Translations under genes and position numbers: made by a program
Source of the DNA: a virus
IMG/VR virus record: IMGVR_UViG_3300025135_000008
Span: 1-50,288 of that record
DNA length: 50,288 nt
Strand: one strand, 5' to 3'
Shown here: piece after piece, positions 40,000 through 47,729 of the stretch
Position numbering within the stretch: position 1 is the first letter of the stretch
How the letters are laid out: each line of letters opens with the position of its first letter
The notes under the pieces: generated by a model
Told to the model about the DNA's origin: nothing
The model's database searches: none
Seen by the model: only the letters and a program-made list of their open reading frames with translations

Positions 40000-41163
40000 T
40001 CAGGCAAAGACCAGCTTAAATTCGTCATTGCCGACAGTGCTTGGCACAGCAGTAAAAGGAACCGACAGCATGTGGATGCCGTCTTGATCTTCGTAGCTGG
40101 GGTCGCCAATGTCCACGCGGGTGGAATACAGCGATACCAAGTTGCCAGCGGCATTGCCATGGATAAACGACAGGTCGCCCAGCGTTCCGTCAGACAGGGC
40201 TGCCGTGAAGTAGTCCTTGTCAGCAATCGTTGGAGCTTCAATTACGCTAGTACCGGTGGTGGCACGATCAGTAATCAGTACCTGCTTGGCACAGGAAATC
40301 AACTCGCGATAAATAATTGAGTTGCCCACGTCCAGGCTTACCGATTGCATACAACCGGTGTAGCTCAGCAGGCTGAACGCACCAGTGTTGCCGTTTTTAA
40401 AGATCAGCGGGGTTGCCTGATCTGCATAAGTGACAGCAGGAGCGGCAGTGTCAGTTGGCGGATTGTAAATCCCGGTCATCGTAAAATCAATCGTGGGAAT
40501 TTCGCCCACATTCCCATTGAGCGTAAACGTGCCACGGCAACCCGTCAGCCGGTGCAGCACTCCATCAATGTTGTAGTGGATGGTGACAGAGCTGAAAGCA
40601 GCGCTGACCGGAGTGTAGATCGTTTGAAGGCCAATGCTGTAAGCACTGGTGGCGTCAAACGTGGTGCTACCAGCAAGCGGACGCAAGGTCGCAACCTTGG
40701 TAGAGCCGACATAGGCAGTAATCAAAGCGATGGCGCCGCTGCCCAGGCCACCAGTGATGCGAATGATCTGGCCTACATAAAAACCGTCAACGGCGCTAGC
40801 AGTCCCTTCCAAGGTAATGCTGTTGGCTCCACCAGCAGTTGCGGTGCCGGTCACGGCAGGGGTGATGCCAGTCTCTGCAAGCCCGCAAGCCTTCAGAACT
40901 GAGCTGTAGCGCGGAGCGGTGCCAGCGGTGCCAGAACCGGCCATCTCTACGCTGAAAGTGCATTCAACGCGAGTATTAGCAAGGAGTTGCTCTGAGGCGC
41001 CCAAATATGGACGAATCAAGTCGCGGCTAACAACATCACTCTGCAGCGGAGTGATGCTTAGATCGCGAACCAAAATTGCATCAGCAGCGCCAGGGCTCGG
41101 GTCAGTCCCGTACTGGGCTTCCGTCTCCGCCAAAATCAGGCGTTTGCGTGTCAGAAGTGGCAT
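40000..41163 (-). CDS. Major tail tube protein (387 aa)
   Basis: The protein begins MPLLTRKRLILAETEAQYGT and includes the tail-tube motif FSVEMAGSGTAGTAPRYSSV. A probable Ig-like insert at about 110-185 (GTATAGGANSITLEGTASAV) follows, then GCRGTFTLNGNVGEIPTIDF and a closing strand FTAVPSTVGNDEFKLVFA. Tail tubes of this size with an extra domain are known in siphophages. It precedes the terminator and the chaperone genes, the V position in lambda. It overlaps the small upstream gene by 62 bases. Confidence 0.85.
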   Translation of the reverse strand: MPLLTRKRLILAETEAQYGTDPSPGAADAILVRDLSITPLQSDVVSRDLIRPYLGASEQLLANTRVECTFSVEMAGSGTAGTAPRYSSVLKACGLAETGITPAVTGTATAGGANSITLEGTASAVDGFYVGQIIRITGGLGSGAIALITAYVGSTKVATLRPLAGSTTFDATSAYSIGLQTIYTPVSAAFSSVTIHYNIDGVLHRLTGCRGTFTLNGNVGEIPTIDFTMTGIYNPPTDTAAPAVTYADQATPLIFKNGNTGAFSLLSYTGCMQSVSLDVGNSIIYRELISCAKQVLITDRATTGTSVIEAPTIADKDYFTAALSDGTLGDLSFIHGNAAGNLVSLYSTRVDIGDPSYEDQDGIHMLSVPFTAVPSTVGNDEFKLVFA

Positions 41164-41344
41164 CGAAAGTTACCTCTTGGGTTTCAAATTGCCCCGCCAT
41201 TTCCGGGGGGAGGGTGCGCTGCACAAGGGTGCGAACGCCGGTTTCAGGATTGAGGATGTACGAGCCACCCTGTCCTTGGTACGCATCTACAACAATAGGC
41301 TCAGAGGCTTGATACTCTTGCGGCCTACGACGACGTGAAGTCAT
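41102..41344 (-). CDS. Small arginine-rich protein before tail tube (80 aa)
   Basis: The product begins MTSRRRRPQEYQASEPIVVD and ends TPDFGGDGSPVRD. It overlaps the tail terminator gene stop by four bases, giving coupled order. Most of its length lies in the gap between that gene and the tail tube, and its last 62 bases overlap the tube gene. Sequence is low in motifs, perhaps an unstructured adaptor. Unknown function. Confidence 0.55.
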   Translation of the reverse strand: MTSRRRRPQEYQASEPIVVDAYQGQGGSYILNPETGVRTLVQRTLPPEMAGQFETQEVTFDATSDTQTPDFGGDGSPVRD

Positions 41345-41766
41345 TGGGTTAGGTCTTCAACTTTCGTGCGGTAAAGCACGTCGTACTCACATGAGATTAC
41401 TCCAGCAGGCTGATCAGCCTCGACAAAATTGTAGGTCTCCTGCGCTGGCCGAATATCAATCGCAATTCCGCCCAGTGTTAGGTCAGCCATTAAGCGGCTG
41501 TGCATGTCAACAATTGTTGCGTCTGCCACTTGGTCAGGCGTTGCAGCGCGAACAATGACCACAACGCGAACCCTAAGCGTTGAATCCAGCTTCGGCAAGC
41601 TTGTGTTTTGCTGGTAAGTAACCGTTACAGGCTCCACCACAATGGCCGGTGTCTCGCTTCTGGCCATCGGCTCCACCCGGCTTCGATAGACGCGGTTACC
41701 AGCCCCTACAGTGCCCTGCAGGGCGGCGTAGATGGCGACAAGCACCTGTTCTCGTTTACTGGCCAT
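41341..41766 (-). CDS. Tail terminator-like protein (lambda U-like, 141 aa)
   Basis: The product begins MASKREQVLVAIYAALQGTV and has ETPAIVVEPVTVTYQQNTSL and LRVRVVVIVRAATPDQVADA. The helix followed by strands and a helix, and the closing CEYDVLYRTKVEDL, follow the gpU tail-terminator fold. This protein caps the tail tube when the right length is reached. The position directly before the tail tube supports the call. Confidence 0.7.
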   Translation of the reverse strand: MASKREQVLVAIYAALQGTVGAGNRVYRSRVEPMARSETPAIVVEPVTVTYQQNTSLPKLDSTLRVRVVVIVRAATPDQVADATIVDMHSRLMADLTLGGIAIDIRPAQETYNFVEADQPAGVISCEYDVLYRTKVEDLTQ

Positions 41767-41905
41767 TTATGCAGCCTGGAGGCCCAGGGTCGTGTCCACC
41801 GTTCAGTATCGCAACAGCTCGACGATAAAAGTAACAATTGGTCTTTCCAGCAAGTTCCAGCGCTTCTTTTATCTTGGCCCAGTTCTGACGAGTCTGAGAG
41901 TCCAC
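41756..41905 (-). CDS. 49-residue protein with GTG start
   Basis: A short frame opens at GTG 41905 and reads MDSQTRQNWAKIKEALELAG, then CYFYRRAVAILNGGHDPGPP, ending CINGQ. It starts two bases after the previous stop and overlaps the tail terminator start by 11 bases. It is helical with two cysteines. The tight fit and amphipathic helices support a real gene, possibly a head-tail accessory. No family is known to me. Confidence 0.6.
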   Translation of the reverse strand: MDSQTRQNWAKIKEALELAGKTNCYFYRRAVAILNGGHDPGPPGCINGQ

Positions 41906-41907
41906 TA

Positions 41908-42528
41908 CTACAGCACCTCGCTGGCAAGCAACCTGCCGCGCCTAAAACTGATGTTACCGCTGCCGGAATGATTTGCAATAAACAACGACACCTCGTCATT
42001 ATTTGCAACGCTGATCATCCAGCTTGTGACCAGCTTGGCCTCTTCAGTGCCAGTGCCAGTAAATGCTCGGCACTCGGTTTCGTCAATTGCGACGCCGTTG
42101 TAAGCGAGCTTGACGCCTAGCGTTTGGTTATTGCCCGTAACGGTTCGCGCATCAATACTGCCAAAAAATCGCAATAATTTAGTGACGCCGCTTGTGTTTT
42201 TAAGGCCAAAAGCGTTAACTGTGGCAAGCACCATGCCATTGGCGGTGTTGGCATCAAAAGTTGCGGTTAAACCAGTAGTGACGTACGCGCCTTGGCTGGC
42301 GATGTCAATAGTGCCAGTGTCCATCTTGCTGGCTTGGCCGCGCACCATCGGTGCGCTAGACCCGCTAAACGCATAAGACAATGCATTCCAGGCCGAAGCG
42401 CTGTTGCCCACCTTGCATCTAAGCGTGTCCGTTTCAATGCCAATCTCGCCAATCAGCAATACAGGATTGGCCGCTACCCAAGCCGCCGCTGTATCACGCC
42501 GTAACTGAATCCGAGCAATGCTGCTCAT
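41908..42528 (-). CDS. Fibre-like / Mtd-N-type protein in head-tail region (206 aa)
   Basis: The N-terminus, MSSIARIQLRRDTAAAWVAA followed by NPVLLIGEIGIETDTLRCKV, is the repeat found at the start of many phage fibre and tropism-determinant proteins (RRDTAxxWxxxNPVLxxGEIG). The remaining strand-rich part has DTGTIDIASQGAYVTTGLTA. It sits between head-tail joining and tail terminator genes, where fibres are unusual, so it may be a neck or head decoration fibre. It overlaps the upstream gene by four bases. Confidence 0.65.
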   Translation of the reverse strand: MSSIARIQLRRDTAAAWVAANPVLLIGEIGIETDTLRCKVGNSASAWNALSYAFSGSSAPMVRGQASKMDTGTIDIASQGAYVTTGLTATFDANTANGMVLATVNAFGLKNTSGVTKLLRFFGSIDARTVTGNNQTLGVKLAYNGVAIDETECRAFTGTGTEEAKLVTSWMISVANNDEVSLFIANHSGSGNISFRRGRLLASEVL

Positions 42529-42962
42529 GCCCCGCCACCATCAAGTACGTTCCCTTCAGCGTAATCGGTACTTGCGCCACCACCGTCAACGCCAGAGTCA
42601 AGCTGTGCGACATACGCCTCGCCTGGCTGGCCGTCTGCGCCATTTGCGTCAAACGGCGTTGCAGTTACTTGATACGTCGTTTCAAGAGAGCGCTGCAGCA
42701 TTATTTCAACAAAGCGACCGTCATCAATAAACTGCACATTCCGAACCGTATACCCCGCCCCATTCACCAACACTTGAGAGCCGTGCGATAAATCACCGAA
42801 ATCAGACGCCTTCGCGGTGACCTTGTAATCCGTGGTCAGCACCACCCCATCGGCCACGATCTCGCTTGGCATGTCAAAAATGCCAATGCCCGTAACGCCG
42901 CCTGCTATTACGGTAACGCCAAAGTCAGCGAGAAATACGTCAAGATTTTCAGCGAAAGCCAT
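42525..42962 (-). CDS. Head-tail joining protein (lambda FII-like, 145 aa)
   Basis: The product begins MAFAENLDVFLADFGVTVIA and includes GIFDMPSEIVADGVVLTTDY and SHGSQVLVNGAGYTVRNVQF. The FxxDFGxxxxxxGxxxxGIFD ... VxxxxxDxxxLxxGDxVxVxGxxYxVRxVxxDGxG pattern is that of FII-type head-tail connectors. A glycine-rich acidic tail (GGGASTDYAEGN) follows. It joins portal-side connector to tail. Confidence 0.78.
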   Translation of the reverse strand: MAFAENLDVFLADFGVTVIAGGVTGIGIFDMPSEIVADGVVLTTDYKVTAKASDFGDLSHGSQVLVNGAGYTVRNVQFIDDGRFVEIMLQRSLETTYQVTATPFDANGADGQPGEAYVAQLDSGVDGGGASTDYAEGNVLDGGGA

Positions 42963-42977
42963 AATTTATTATGCGTG

Positions 42978-43010
42978 AAACCCCGCCCAGCGTATTGCCA
43001 GGCGGGGCAG
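42978..43010 (-). terminator. GC-rich stem-loop, possible terminator
   Basis: CCCCGCC (42981-42987) pairs with GGCGGGG (43001-43007) after the decoration protein stop on the minus strand. The loop is 13 bases. Only TTT follows, so it is a weak terminator or a stabilising stem that lowers transcription past the capsid genes. Confidence 0.55.
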
Positions 43011-43025
43011 TGCAATTTAATGGAA

Positions 43026-43439
43026 TCAGCCGTACTTCTTAGCAGCTACAGCGTTGACGCTATAGGTATGGCTAGAAGTACCAGTGACGGCAGACACAGC
43101 TTTTACAAAACGCTTGGCAGCGCCCTTAGGGAACACCAAAAACTGCTTAGAAGCAGAAGTGCTCACTTCGGCAAATGTCACAGCGCCAGAGGCTTGCTCG
43201 ACGCCACCACGGCTAAACACAGTGGTAATGTCGCCGTAAGTGCCACCCGAAGTGTCAGACGATTGCAGCTTTACGGTCACAGTTGAAGTGCCGCCAGCGG
43301 CAACATCAAGAATGGCCACTACATCGCCTTCGTAATCTTTGAGATCAACAGCAGTGCCGTTAAGGGCAACTTCGCGAAGAGCAGTAGGCGCAAACGCCAA
43401 TTGAGACAGTTTTTCGAGACCGGTAGAAAGAATGGCCAT
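43026..43439 (-). CDS. Capsid decoration-like protein (137 aa)
   Basis: The product begins MAILSTGLEKLSQLAFAPTA and has DVVAILDVAAGGTSTVTVKL, YGDITTVFSRGGV and a C-terminal SSHTYSVNAVAAKKYG. It is almost all strands. Location a short distance after the capsid gene and the small 79-residue gene matches decoration proteins. The family is not confirmed by any motif. The gene is followed by a GC-rich stem-loop. Confidence 0.55.
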   Translation of the reverse strand: MAILSTGLEKLSQLAFAPTALREVALNGTAVDLKDYEGDVVAILDVAAGGTSTVTVKLQSSDTSGGTYGDITTVFSRGGVEQASGAVTFAEVSTSASKQFLVFPKGAAKRFVKAVSAVTGTSSHTYSVNAVAAKKYG

Positions 43440-43442
43440 GGC

Positions 43443-43682
43443 TTACTCCTTGGAGGTGCGGGTTTGACGGGTACGACGAACCTGCGAAACAGGCTCAGAA
43501 GTGGGCTTAGGTGCAAATTCAATCTTACAGGCTGGCTCAGGTTCAACCTCGACTGCAGTTGAAACCACAGCTTTGTTTGAACTGATCAGCAAGCGTGCAT
43601 CGTTTGCATCTATATCAAGAATGGAGCCTGCCGTGACAGGCTCTCCCTTGATCATTGCGCCTCGCGTAATTTCAACTTTCAT
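43443..43682 (-). CDS. Small capsid-region protein (79 aa)
   Basis: The product begins MKVEITRGAMIKGEPVTAGS and has ILDIDANDARLLISSNKAVV, then an acidic and proline-rich region, ending VRRTRQTRTSKE. The GEPVTxGSILDxDxxDARxLIxxxKAV pattern is common to small proteins next to capsid genes in tailed phages. Role unknown; perhaps head completion. It starts five bases after the capsid gene stop. Confidence 0.62.
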   Translation of the reverse strand: MKVEITRGAMIKGEPVTAGSILDIDANDARLLISSNKAVVSTAVEVEPEPACKIEFAPKPTSEPVSQVRRTRQTRTSKE

Positions 43683-43687
43683 GATTA

Positions 43688-45562
43688 TCAGGTGCCAAAG
43701 CAGAAGCTGGCGGGTTGCTTGACGGCAACGTCCAGATCTTGATGAGCAATTACGCGAACGGTGCCAGCGGTGGCGCCAGCATACGGATCAACCATCAGGT
43801 CGAGGCCGCTCCACATCCCCATGACCATCATGGAGAAATCACCAAACAAGGTGTCATTGGTCAGCAGTTGATTGGACACGATCACCGGGTAACCGTTGAC
43901 CTCATCATTCTCGTACACAAACTGAGCCGTGTTGACAGCCTTTTCGGTGCCCTTGAGAGCGCCACGGCTGGTGGCATTCATGATGTAACGCATGGAACCA
44001 GCGTCTGCGTTAGCGGCAGCCACGTCGGTCTCCATCGCAATCAACTCCGTGAAGGTGCCAGCGCTAGTCAGGCTTTCAGTGCCAATACCAGTGGTATTGA
44101 TCAAGCCCAAGGGCTGGTTGCTTGAGCCGGTGCCGTAAATAGCAGCACGGTCAATTTCCAACGCCAGAACCCGCGTCAGGTCGTTGCGGATCATGCCCTC
44201 AACATCAATGCTCGATTGGAGCAGCAGCCGACGGCTGTAGTCCACAAAAGCAGCGACAGTCTTGGGGGTCATGTTGACCTGATCAATCGCTTGCTGCGAT
44301 TCCTGAGGAGCAACGTTCTCACCCACCCAGTAGGCGGTAGCGGCCGAGGTCTGCCGAGGAATGCTGATATTGCCCTGCAGGCCAGACAGAATCGTCACGC
44401 CAGCTTGAGCAAAGGCCAGCCGATTGCGCAGCAGCTCGATGAAGCTACCGGACAGCAGATCGTCAGCCACAAGGTTGCCACCCGAGGTGGGGATATCCAC
44501 CAGCAAGTCGCGACGCAGCACTTCGTTAGGCACCACGATGCCATTAGAGGCACGCTCGTACTTGCTAGCGGCAGCCTTGCCAACTTCAATCTCAAACTCA
44601 GCAGCACGCCGCGCAGCTTGATCGGAAGGATTAGCCAGGTAGTTCAGCGCCTTGACAAAGCTAAAGCGCTTGATTTCTTTGCCAGAAAGGCCAACGTCGT
44701 TGCGAGTCACGTCTTCAGATCGGATAGGTTGTTCCACAGGTTTTTGACCGAGTTTTTCAAGTACGGCAGCGCGAGCTTCGTCGAGGCTGGTGTTGCCGTC
44801 GATCAGTTCACGGGCAAGGTCTTGCATCTGGTGCCGTTCGCCCAGTGCAGAGATGGCGGCGATACGGGTGCGTTCAGCCTCGGCGGCCTTGGACCGGATC
44901 ACCTCCAGATCAGGAGCTTTGTCCATTTGAGGTTCAGGGGTTGGTGATGCGGCGGGGGCCGCTTGTTCGCGCACCTCGTCGGTGCCTTCAGCGTTAATCT
45001 TAGTCTCTTCAGGTTGCATAATTTCAGTTGAAAGTAAAGAGCGACCCACGCCCACCGTGGGATCGGCGGGAATACTGACAACACTAATCTCAAAAGGTGA
45101 CCAGTTTGTTGCTACATAGTCCTCACCGCGCTCTTCCATATTGTTAATGGAATAACCGAAGCTAACGCCGCGAAGAATACCGTCGCGTACGTCTGCAAGC
45201 ACTTCTTGCGCAAACGGGTTACGCGAAAAACGTACTTTTGCGTATCCCCGGCGCTTTTTGCCATCAACCCATGCACGCTCGACTACCCCGACAACGCGGT
45301 CGGGATCATGGTTAAACAGCAAGGGCGCACCATCATTAAGGCGTCCCAGCTCAGCCGACTCTCCGTCGTGACTCAGAACCTCGCGGCCAAAGTAGCGCTC
45401 AACAGGGTACTCAGAGCTAAAAGGAAACTCAAAGCTCAACTCGTCCAACGCACGAAAAGCCGTTGCTTCGGTACGCTGCATCCGCTTTTCAGTTGGCGGA
45501 ATGACACGCTCCTCTACTTGATTTTCCGGCTCGGACACGGTTTGGGATTCTTCTGTAGTCAT
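43688..45562 (-). CDS. Prohead protease fused to HK97-type major capsid protein
   Basis: The 624-residue protein joins two functions. Residues about 30-170 are a U35-type prohead protease (LLFNHDPDRVVGVVERAWVD, GVSFGYSI, ISVVSIPADPTVGVGRS). A scaffold-like helical, charged linker follows, and from about 320 comes an HK97-fold capsid (AASKYERASNGIVVPNEVLR, AFAQAGVTILSGLQGNISIP, AIYGTGSSNQPLGLINTTGI, ending RVIAHQDLDVAVKQPASFCF). The protease presumably cuts itself and the linker away in the prohead. Such fusions are known in tailed phages. It overlaps the portal gene by four bases. Confidence 0.92.
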   Translation of the reverse strand: MTTEESQTVSEPENQVEERVIPPTEKRMQRTEATAFRALDELSFEFPFSSEYPVERYFGREVLSHDGESAELGRLNDGAPLLFNHDPDRVVGVVERAWVDGKKRRGYAKVRFSRNPFAQEVLADVRDGILRGVSFGYSINNMEERGEDYVATNWSPFEISVVSIPADPTVGVGRSLLSTEIMQPEETKINAEGTDEVREQAAPAASPTPEPQMDKAPDLEVIRSKAAEAERTRIAAISALGERHQMQDLARELIDGNTSLDEARAAVLEKLGQKPVEQPIRSEDVTRNDVGLSGKEIKRFSFVKALNYLANPSDQAARRAAEFEIEVGKAAASKYERASNGIVVPNEVLRRDLLVDIPTSGGNLVADDLLSGSFIELLRNRLAFAQAGVTILSGLQGNISIPRQTSAATAYWVGENVAPQESQQAIDQVNMTPKTVAAFVDYSRRLLLQSSIDVEGMIRNDLTRVLALEIDRAAIYGTGSSNQPLGLINTTGIGTESLTSAGTFTELIAMETDVAAANADAGSMRYIMNATSRGALKGTEKAVNTAQFVYENDEVNGYPVIVSNQLLTNDTLFGDFSMMVMGMWSGLDLMVDPYAGATAGTVRVIAHQDLDVAVKQPASFCFGT

Positions 45563-47124
45563 TTTGTCTTCCGTCGAGAACGTGATGGGCTCTGACCCTG
45601 CTCCGAGTCAGGTGCAATTGTCTCTGCAACAATAGCCTCGCCAGCCGCTGACAAACCACTAAAAATATCGAAGTCCAATACCACGCCAGCATCGCGGGCC
45701 AGTTGACGCTCGCGAGCGATCTCAGCCAGGTTCTCGTCAAAGTCGCCACCACCCGACTGAGCAATGATTTGCGCTTTCGTCAAATAACCAGCCTGCTCAG
45801 CTTCTCGATAAGCCTTGACCTCCTTAAGCGGATCAACCCAGCTCCAGCCCCTAGTAAGCCATTTGGGCGTTTCATACCGCTCAGGACGCAGTTCGTAATC
45901 AGGCAACGGCAGCTCATTGGCCAGCACTGCAAGCGACAGCCACTCGCGAAACACGCGCATGTGGAAATTATCAATCAAATAATTTTGCACAACACGCCAG
46001 TGCTCGCGGTCTTCCAGCAAGCTCAATCGCGAACTGCTGTAGTTTGTATCGCTAAAATCTCTGCTCAACGTTTCATACGAGCAGCCAAAGCCGCTGGCAA
46101 ACCTGCGCACCTTGTTGCGCACAAACATTTCAAATTGCTGGTCAGGTGAATCAATGTTTGGCACGGTGACGCTTTCGCCTGGCGCTAGGTACTTAAACGT
46201 TCCAGGCTCAAACTCGCTGATGCGCTGGTTGTTTTCAACATCGTCAGCGGTCAGCTCTCCTTCATTGTTTGTAACAAAACCCATCAGCGACGCACCAGCC
46301 CTAGCGCGAATCACCGCTGCCTCTTCGTATCCCTGCAACTGATGCGCATCTGCCATCACTGCATGGAACCAAGGCACGCCACGGTTTTGGTTTGGCCGAT
46401 CTGGCAAAAACAAGTGAATTATGTCAGCCGCTGGCGGGAAAATATGCTTCTCATTGCGTTGCGCAGTATTCTGAAACCAGTAGTCGCCTGGGTGTCGGGT
46501 AAACAACGCATATCGCACAGGCCGCCCCCATTCGTCTACCTCCACGCCATTGCGCCATTCATTGCCAGCAGCAAGCGTTCCGCCTTGATACTCCTCGTCC
46601 AGCAGGTCGCTTTCAACAATTTGCAGCGCCAAGGGCACTTTGGATGTGCCAAATGGCCTACGCACAATGCGAAAAATTGCTTCGCCGCTTTCTGGCATTG
46701 CGCCAACAGCTAGCCACTCAAAATCATGAAAGCTGTAGCGGCCAGCAACGTCACAATTCTCACGGCGACACCACAAATCCCACTTTTCTTCGATCATGCG
46801 GTTTAAGCGCTCTTCGCGCTTATTTCCCCGCACTTGCATTACCTGCGACTGAAGTTTGACGCCAGTACCAATTACGTTAATTTGCGTCGTTCGCTTAGCC
46901 TGACGCGCATATGGATTGTTGCGTACCAGCTCTCGCGACCGATCACGCAACTTGCGCAGGCTTGTCCTGATCTCAGCGTCGGCGCTGGTTTGAGTAGCCA
47001 GCCAATCCGCCGTAAGCCGACTGATTAACGCACCTTGATAGGCCCGCCGACGTGGCGCAGGCGCAGGAGCATCAGGGGCCTTGCCAAAGCCAAATGCATA
47101 AAGTAGACGGTCGCGCATTCCCAT
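45559..47124 (-). CDS. Lambda-type portal protein (521 aa)
   Basis: The protein begins MGMRDRLLYAFGFGKAPDAP and has the lambda portal family segments RSRELVRNNPYARQAKRTTQ, INVIGTGVKLQSQV, the D/E-rich clip region and YEEAAVIRARAGASLMGFVT. Then RFASGFGCSYETLSRDFSDT, EWLSLAVLANELPLPDY and WSWVDPLKEVKAYREAEQAG complete the family. Portals form the dodecameric DNA gate and terminase docking site. The order terminase, gpW-like, portal matches lambda A-W-B. Confidence 0.93.
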   Translation of the reverse strand: MGMRDRLLYAFGFGKAPDAPAPAPRRRAYQGALISRLTADWLATQTSADAEIRTSLRKLRDRSRELVRNNPYARQAKRTTQINVIGTGVKLQSQVMQVRGNKREERLNRMIEEKWDLWCRRENCDVAGRYSFHDFEWLAVGAMPESGEAIFRIVRRPFGTSKVPLALQIVESDLLDEEYQGGTLAAGNEWRNGVEVDEWGRPVRYALFTRHPGDYWFQNTAQRNEKHIFPPAADIIHLFLPDRPNQNRGVPWFHAVMADAHQLQGYEEAAVIRARAGASLMGFVTNNEGELTADDVENNQRISEFEPGTFKYLAPGESVTVPNIDSPDQQFEMFVRNKVRRFASGFGCSYETLSRDFSDTNYSSSRLSLLEDREHWRVVQNYLIDNFHMRVFREWLSLAVLANELPLPDYELRPERYETPKWLTRGWSWVDPLKEVKAYREAEQAGYLTKAQIIAQSGGGDFDENLAEIARERQLARDAGVVLDFDIFSGLSAAGEAIVAETIAPDSEQGQSPSRSRRKTK

Positions 47125-47126
47125 GA

Positions 47127-47699
47127 TCAGGCGTTAAATCGAACGAACATGTTGCGTGGATTACCAAGACCATTGGCAATCATTTCGGCCTGCTTTTCTC
47201 GCGCAACGTCAGCTTTTAGCTTTGCCTCAAGCTGCAGCAACTCGGCCATATCATAACGCTTAATTGACCGGTTACCAATTTTATATTCTTTTGTACTTCC
47301 GCCTGAGAGCAGCGTTCTGATTGCGCTTTGTACTGCGTCAAGGTCTTTTTGTGCTTGCGAACGACCGTCAAACGCATCCGCAACACCAGTAAACGAAAGC
47401 GATGGCTGGATTTCGATCTGCCCTGCGCCCAAGGTGATCAAAGTGCTGTCTGCAATCGACTCAGCAACCGCCTGCCAGAAATACTGACCAGCTTTGCTCA
47501 GATTGACAGTCCATTCAAAATCCCAGCCATTATTTGCTGCTAGGCCAACAACGCTGTCGCCAGATCCAATTTCATTGCCGCGTATGTAATAACGCAACAC
47601 GTAACCACTGCTGTTAACAGGCGCTCCAAATTGATCCACAGTTGGCAGATCTCGCCATCGCACCGTGTCGCCCTGCCTGGCTGTCGCGGGAATTTTCAC
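47127..47699 (-). CDS. gpW-like head-tail joining protein with Ig-like N-domain
   Basis: The C-terminal 75 residues (KDLDAVQSAIRTLLSGGSTK, YKIGNRSIKRYDMAELLQLE, then KADVAREKQ) follow the gpW fold, two helices with a beta hairpin, that closes the portal channel in lambda. The first about 105 residues (VRWRDLPTVDQFGAPVNSSG ... FEWTVNLSKAGQYFWQAVAE) look like a beta sandwich, absent from lambda gpW (68 aa). The fusion is between gpA and portal as W in lambda. The N-domain may decorate the connector. It starts 30 bases after the terminase stop. Confidence 0.75.
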   Translation of the reverse strand: MKIPATARQGDTVRWRDLPTVDQFGAPVNSSGYVLRYYIRGNEIGSGDSVVGLAANNGWDFEWTVNLSKAGQYFWQAVAESIADSTLITLGAGQIEIQPSLSFTGVADAFDGRSQAQKDLDAVQSAIRTLLSGGSTKEYKIGNRSIKRYDMAELLQLEAKLKADVAREKQAEMIANGLGNPRNMFVRFNA

Positions 47700-47729
47700 C
47701 GTTTTACCCGTAATAGCCCCAGTTTAACC

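Noticed and set aside
41706-42008. Minus-strand 100-codon frame starting MQIMTRCRC
   Set aside because: Cysteine-rich out-of-frame shadow; the region is explained by the 49-residue gene and its neighbours.
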